Positions 61,295 to 64,000 of a stretch of DNA of 64,000 nt are shown piece after piece. The stretch comes from Pseudomonas helvetica (GTDB taxonomy: Bacteria; Pseudomonadota; Gammaproteobacteria; Pseudomonadales; Pseudomonadaceae). Location of the stretch: contig NZ_CP150917.1 in the NCBI RefSeq assembly GCF_039908645.1, positions 3,793,501-3,857,500 on the forward strand. The letters run 5' to 3'. Under the pieces are notes generated by a model. It saw nothing but the letters and a program-made list of their open reading frames with translations, was not told the DNA's origin and searched no databases. The position numbers and the translations under genes were made by a program. Every line of letters starts with the position of its first letter. Position 1 is the stretch's first letter.

Positions 61295-61615
61295 TATTTG
61301 CCAGCAGGCAATAGTGTCGAGTCTCAGAAATAGGATGGGGTTGACGAGTCAAGCTGAACAACTTATTTCTGGGGCGGGCCATTAAATTTGGCCTAGGCTA
61401 ATACCGCTCCAGCTGAACAGTCTGGTCTTGAACGTGGAGTATCAGCACAGAAAATAATAGCTGGCGCTGCACACCACCAGGACGTTTGTAAAGGCACCGC
61501 CGCGGATCTTGCAAACCGGGGTGTTTTGGCTGTCTATCCCGGCATGGGGTGGTGAAGGACTCGGCCCAACCTGAAACGGTATGACCTACCAGCTCGCTAC
61601 AGCTTGATTATCTCC
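61295..61615. other. Intergenic DNA after the ddp operon
   Basis: About 320 bp with no credible ORF. A weak TGCC-AGCA-GGCA hairpin directly after the ddpF stop (61299-61310) may end the operon transcript. The remainder has no recognisable motif, and the following repeat and pseudogene suggest it is eroded sequence. Confidence 0.4.
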
Positions 61616-61660
61616 AGGTCCCGTCCTGAAACAGCTGTAAACCTGTTTCAGGACTAGACA
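61616..61660. repeat. 45-bp palindromic element
   Basis: Contains a perfect 12-bp stem GTCCTGAAACAG / CTGTTTCAGGAC (61623-61634 and 61643-61654) around an 8-base loop. It aligns over 45 bp with 48805-48849 at about 80 percent identity. It stands 40 bp before the broken kinase gene. It may be a terminator-like or mobile palindromic repeat. Confidence 0.65.
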
Positions 61661-61699
61661 CCTGCACAATCACCGGCTTTTTCGCCACAGGAAGTCCCC

Positions 61700-62043
61700 C
61701 TGCAACGGATTGTAATTCTGGGTAATGCCGGTAGCGGTAACTCTACCCTCGCCCGCACCCTGATCTCCTAGCGGGCTGTAAAGAGAAGCTCGACCGAGCG
61801 TTCCTGACCTTCCTGAGTTTCGTGTGGAATTTCGATCGCGGTTACCGCTCAGGTATCGAGAGCGTGCGCCTGTCCATAGGACCGGACGTTCCTACGGTGC
61901 ACTTGCGCGATAACCGGCAGATTGCCGCATTTCTCGATAGCTTGCCCACAACGCCTGAGATCTGCCTTGAGATGACTGTGGTCTCTACCGAATCTCCGTT
62001 CCCAAGAGCCCACAGTGAGACTTCAAGGCGCTATAGCAACTGA
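61700..62043 (+). pseudogene. Broken P-loop kinase (adenylate-kinase-like/topology modulation) gene
   Basis: The first frame from 61700 reads LQRIVILGNAGSGNSTLART and stops at 61769. This is a P-loop in which the Walker Lys has become Asn (GSGNST). A different frame from about 61771 then reads GCKEKLDRAFLTFLSFVWNF, followed by DRGYRSGIESVRL and VHLRDNRQIAAFLDSL. That matches the C-terminal part of the same family, where a WVWNF-type segment and a HLRSRRE-type strand are usual. The middle (about 90 residues) is missing. Deletion, frameshift, stop and loss of the catalytic Lys together show decay. Confidence 0.75.
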
Positions 62044-62220
62044 CGTCAGGGTGAAAATAATTGTTCAGAATTGACTTAAGGACAGGCCTTCAGCGCTGAA
62101 ATAAAGTTCGCCCAACTGATGGCTACCAGCCATCAGTCTGTGCCGGGGGGGCAGAGTCCGGCAGGCAGAGTTGATGAACAGCCTTTGCGCTGCTGAACAA
62201 GTTGGCTGAATGTGGAGAGA

Positions 62221-62595
62221 ATGATGAACGTAGTATTCTCTATATCTCATACGCATATTTGGTTCCAGAGAGAGTTTAAAGACTTATGCTTTGAGTGGTC
62301 GGTTTCAGATGAATATCTCCATGTGACGATGTGGTTGTCCGCCAAGTGCTGGACAGTGGAGCCTCGCTTTTCGTCGGCTGATTTAGTGTCAGGCAGACCG
62401 TTGCACTTTACAGTGATTTTGAAATGGGAAGAGCCGGGGTTGGTTTCGGCTGACGAAATTCTTGATACGTTTGTAACGGTGCGAAATAGATTCAAAAGAA
62501 TAGAAGATGGTTGGCTTGTCAGTGCCGGTTATCTTGAACCTTCAACCGCTATCAGGCTGGTGGATTATTTGAGGGGGATTGCATACGAAAGCTGA
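62221..62595 (+). CDS. Small orphan protein of unknown function
   Basis: A protein of about 124 residues from ATG 62221 (or 62224), preceded by GGAGAGA. It is rich in aromatic residues and alternating strands (HTHIWFQREFKDLCFEWSVS, then HFTVILKWEEPGLVSADEIL), ending in a helix (AIRLVDYLRGIAYES). Base composition is clearly more AT-rich than the ddp genes. The size, acidity and isolation resemble immunity proteins of contact-dependent toxins, but no toxin gene is present and no family is recognised. Confidence 0.6.
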   Translation: MMNVVFSISHTHIWFQREFKDLCFEWSVSDEYLHVTMWLSAKCWTVEPRFSSADLVSGRPLHFTVILKWEEPGLVSADEILDTFVTVRNRFKRIEDGWLVSAGYLEPSTAIRLVDYLRGIAYES

Positions 62596-62819
62596 GTCCG
62601 GTCGCTTGCGTTGCTGAAGGGCTGCGCCGATCACCTTCTGAAAATGAGTATAAATACCGGGTTGGCTGTATTTAATAGTGGGAGAAATATGGGTAGTGGC
62701 AGGTTTTCCCTATGTTTTTACAGGGATGAAAAAGCGCTGAGCGGCTGAGCTATAGTGTACCTGTCTGATGCCTGTCCACCGGTAATGGTGGTGTCGTTGC
62801 ATTTTGGTGAGGTTTTTAC

Positions 62820-64000
62820 ATGGGGGGTAGTAGTCCGCTGAAAAAAAAGTCGTTGTCGTCCAGATGGAAGCTGCCATTAATCATATTTTGGTTATCGCTA
62901 TTCGTTGGAGGGGGCGTGATATTCAAGCTGGAGTCCGCCCGCAGGAGTGTAGAGGCCGCTCGTGCCTTACAGATCGCCTCAACGTATTCAAATGCTATTG
63001 AGCGAGTGTTGGAGCACGCACTGTCGGCAACAAATGCTTTAGCGGTAATGGTTCGTCAAGGCCATGGCAGCGTTCCTGATTTTGCTGATCTTGCCCACTA
63101 TATGATCCCTTTATATAAAGGAGCCTACGCGCTATCGCTGGCGCCGGAGGGTGTCATGCGACAAATAGAACCTATAGTGGATAACCGGTTGGTGGAAGGT
63201 CACGATTTATTTGAGGGGCAGGATCGAAACACTATCATCAGGGCGTTGAAGAATGAGGCATTGTTTTGGGGACCCTTTAAGTTGATCCAGGGACCGCAGG
63301 GAGCCATTGGTCGACTGCCGGTTTTTTTGGAGTCGGCATCCGGGGAACAATATTTTTGGGGGTTTACTGTCGTTACATTGAAACTTCCCGAAGCATTGGA
63401 AAATGCCGATTTAGGCGGAATTGAGAAGCAAGGTTATGCGTATAAACTTTCAGGCCTGAACCCGCAGACCAATAGCGAAGAAGTCATTTCGGCGTCAGCC
63501 GTACCAATGGATAACTCCAGGTTGGATGTTCCGGTGCGGGTATCTGGGCGGGAGTGGGTGCTGAGCGTATCGAAAATAGCCCTATGGCAAGATCAGGTCC
63601 GGCTGGCTTTTGACGTGGCGTTAATTCTGTTCGTCAGTATGTTGATGGCTTGGCTTGCGTACTCAATTGCTGGCTTGGCAGCGCAGAAGAAAAAACTGCA
63701 AGAGGTCGCATTGTATGATGCCCTGACAGGGTTGCCTAATCGGCGACTTTTGACCGAGCGCATGGAAACTGCTTTGGCAAGTGCACGCCGCAAGAATAAG
63801 AGAGTGGCGGTTTGTTATTTGGACCTTGATGGTTTTAAAGTGATTAACGACACCTTGGGGCATGCGGCAGGCGATTATTTGTTGGTGGAAGTGTCCAGAC
63901 GATTACAGTCTTGCTTGAGAGCCACCGATACCTTGGCCCGCGTGGGGGGTGATGAATTTGTAATTTTGTTGGTCGATTTGATTGAAGTGAAAGAGAGTGA
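62820..64000 (+). CDS. Diguanylate cyclase with CHASE sensor (partial at window end)
   Basis: Inner-membrane c-di-GMP synthase, cut by the window edge after 393 codons. ATG 62820 has GGTGAGG upstream. TM1 is at about 19-40 (LPLIIFWLSLFVGGG). A periplasmic CHASE-type domain spans about 45-255 (ATNALAVMVRQGHGS, then GPFKLIQGPQGAIGRLPVF). TM2 is at about 262-285. The GGDEF domain begins at YDALTGLPNRRLL near 299. The catalytic GGDEF is intact at residues 376-380. An EAL domain could follow beyond the window. AT-rich composition continues from the previous gene. Confidence 0.9.
   Translation, partial: MGGSSPLKKKSLSSRWKLPLIIFWLSLFVGGGVIFKLESARRSVEAARALQIASTYSNAIERVLEHALSATNALAVMVRQGHGSVPDFADLAHYMIPLYKGAYALSLAPEGVMRQIEPIVDNRLVEGHDLFEGQDRNTIIRALKNEALFWGPFKLIQGPQGAIGRLPVFLESASGEQYFWGFTVVTLKLPEALENADLGGIEKQGYAYKLSGLNPQTNSEEVISASAVPMDNSRLDVPVRVSGREWVLSVSKIALWQDQVRLAFDVALILFVSMLMAWLAYSIAGLAAQKKKLQEVALYDALTGLPNRRLLTERMETALASARRKNKRVAVCYLDLDGFKVINDTLGHAAGDYLLVEVSRRLQSCLRATDTLARVGGDEFVILLVDLIEVKES

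Overview
The window reads as chromosomal DNA of a Pseudomonas, probably of the fluorescens group. This rests on high GC, an LsfA-type 1-Cys peroxiredoxin, Pseudomonas-style REP palindromes (GCGGGCAAGCC cores), a DUF6124-type small protein, tightly overlapped amino-acid and peptide ABC operons and many one-component regulators. It is mostly a catabolic and transport region. I see no rRNA, CRISPR array, integrase or intact insertion sequence. The last 2 to 3 kb are less GC-rich and contain gene debris.

Layout. 1-2431: TetR regulator, mug DNA glycosylase, LysR regulator. 2502-13249: an amino-acid-derivative locus around a LysR gene. On the minus strand are a fused aminotransferase/ABC-ATPase, a binding protein, two permeases, a DMT carrier and an AstE/AspA-type deacylase. 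On the plus strand are an M20 amidohydrolase, a second binding protein and a phytanoyl-CoA-type dioxygenase. 13292-18907: chemoreceptor, tRNA-Gln(UUG), lsfA, a GlxA/AraC regulator and two small uncharacterised proteins. 18972-25371: Lrp regulator, HAD hydrolase, gabT, a hydroxyacid dehydrogenase on the other strand, a tartrate/D-malate-type dehydrogenase and gabD. 25642-37075: a ten-gene minus-strand run. It encodes a HAD-II hydrolase, a PuuB/DadA-like oxidase, a complete peptide/opine-type ABC importer with a double ATPase, a three-subunit flavin/Fe-S oxidase of the HcnABC/opine-oxidase type, and an ArgE-type deacylase. 37644-43042: aldehyde dehydrogenase, GNAT, bicupin, DUF6124, RibD-C-like reductase, VOC protein and a GFA-family remnant. 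43080-47272: a P1 peptidase, PotF-like binding protein and nitrilase-family amidase divergent from a LuxR-type regulator.

47331-51468 holds two near-identical 739-bp direct repeats, each carrying a DinB gene, around a GNAT gene, an exported protein and a small ORF. 51524-53806 encodes a TPC-type P1B ATPase with a C-terminal hemerythrin domain. 54168-61294 is an RpiR-ddpXABCDF-like D-Ala-D-Ala dipeptidase and dipeptide importer operon. 61295-62820 contains a broken P-loop kinase, a palindromic repeat and an orphan small gene. The window ends inside a CHASE-GGDEF diguanylate cyclase.

Working together (inference): the 18972-37075 genes look like import of an amine, peptide or opine-like compound, oxidative C-N cleavage, deacylation, then conversion through GABA and succinate semialdehyde to succinate. 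The 2502-13249 locus looks like uptake and deacylation or transamination of a modified amino acid. The fused aminotransferase/ATPase at its centre is the most unusual single gene here.
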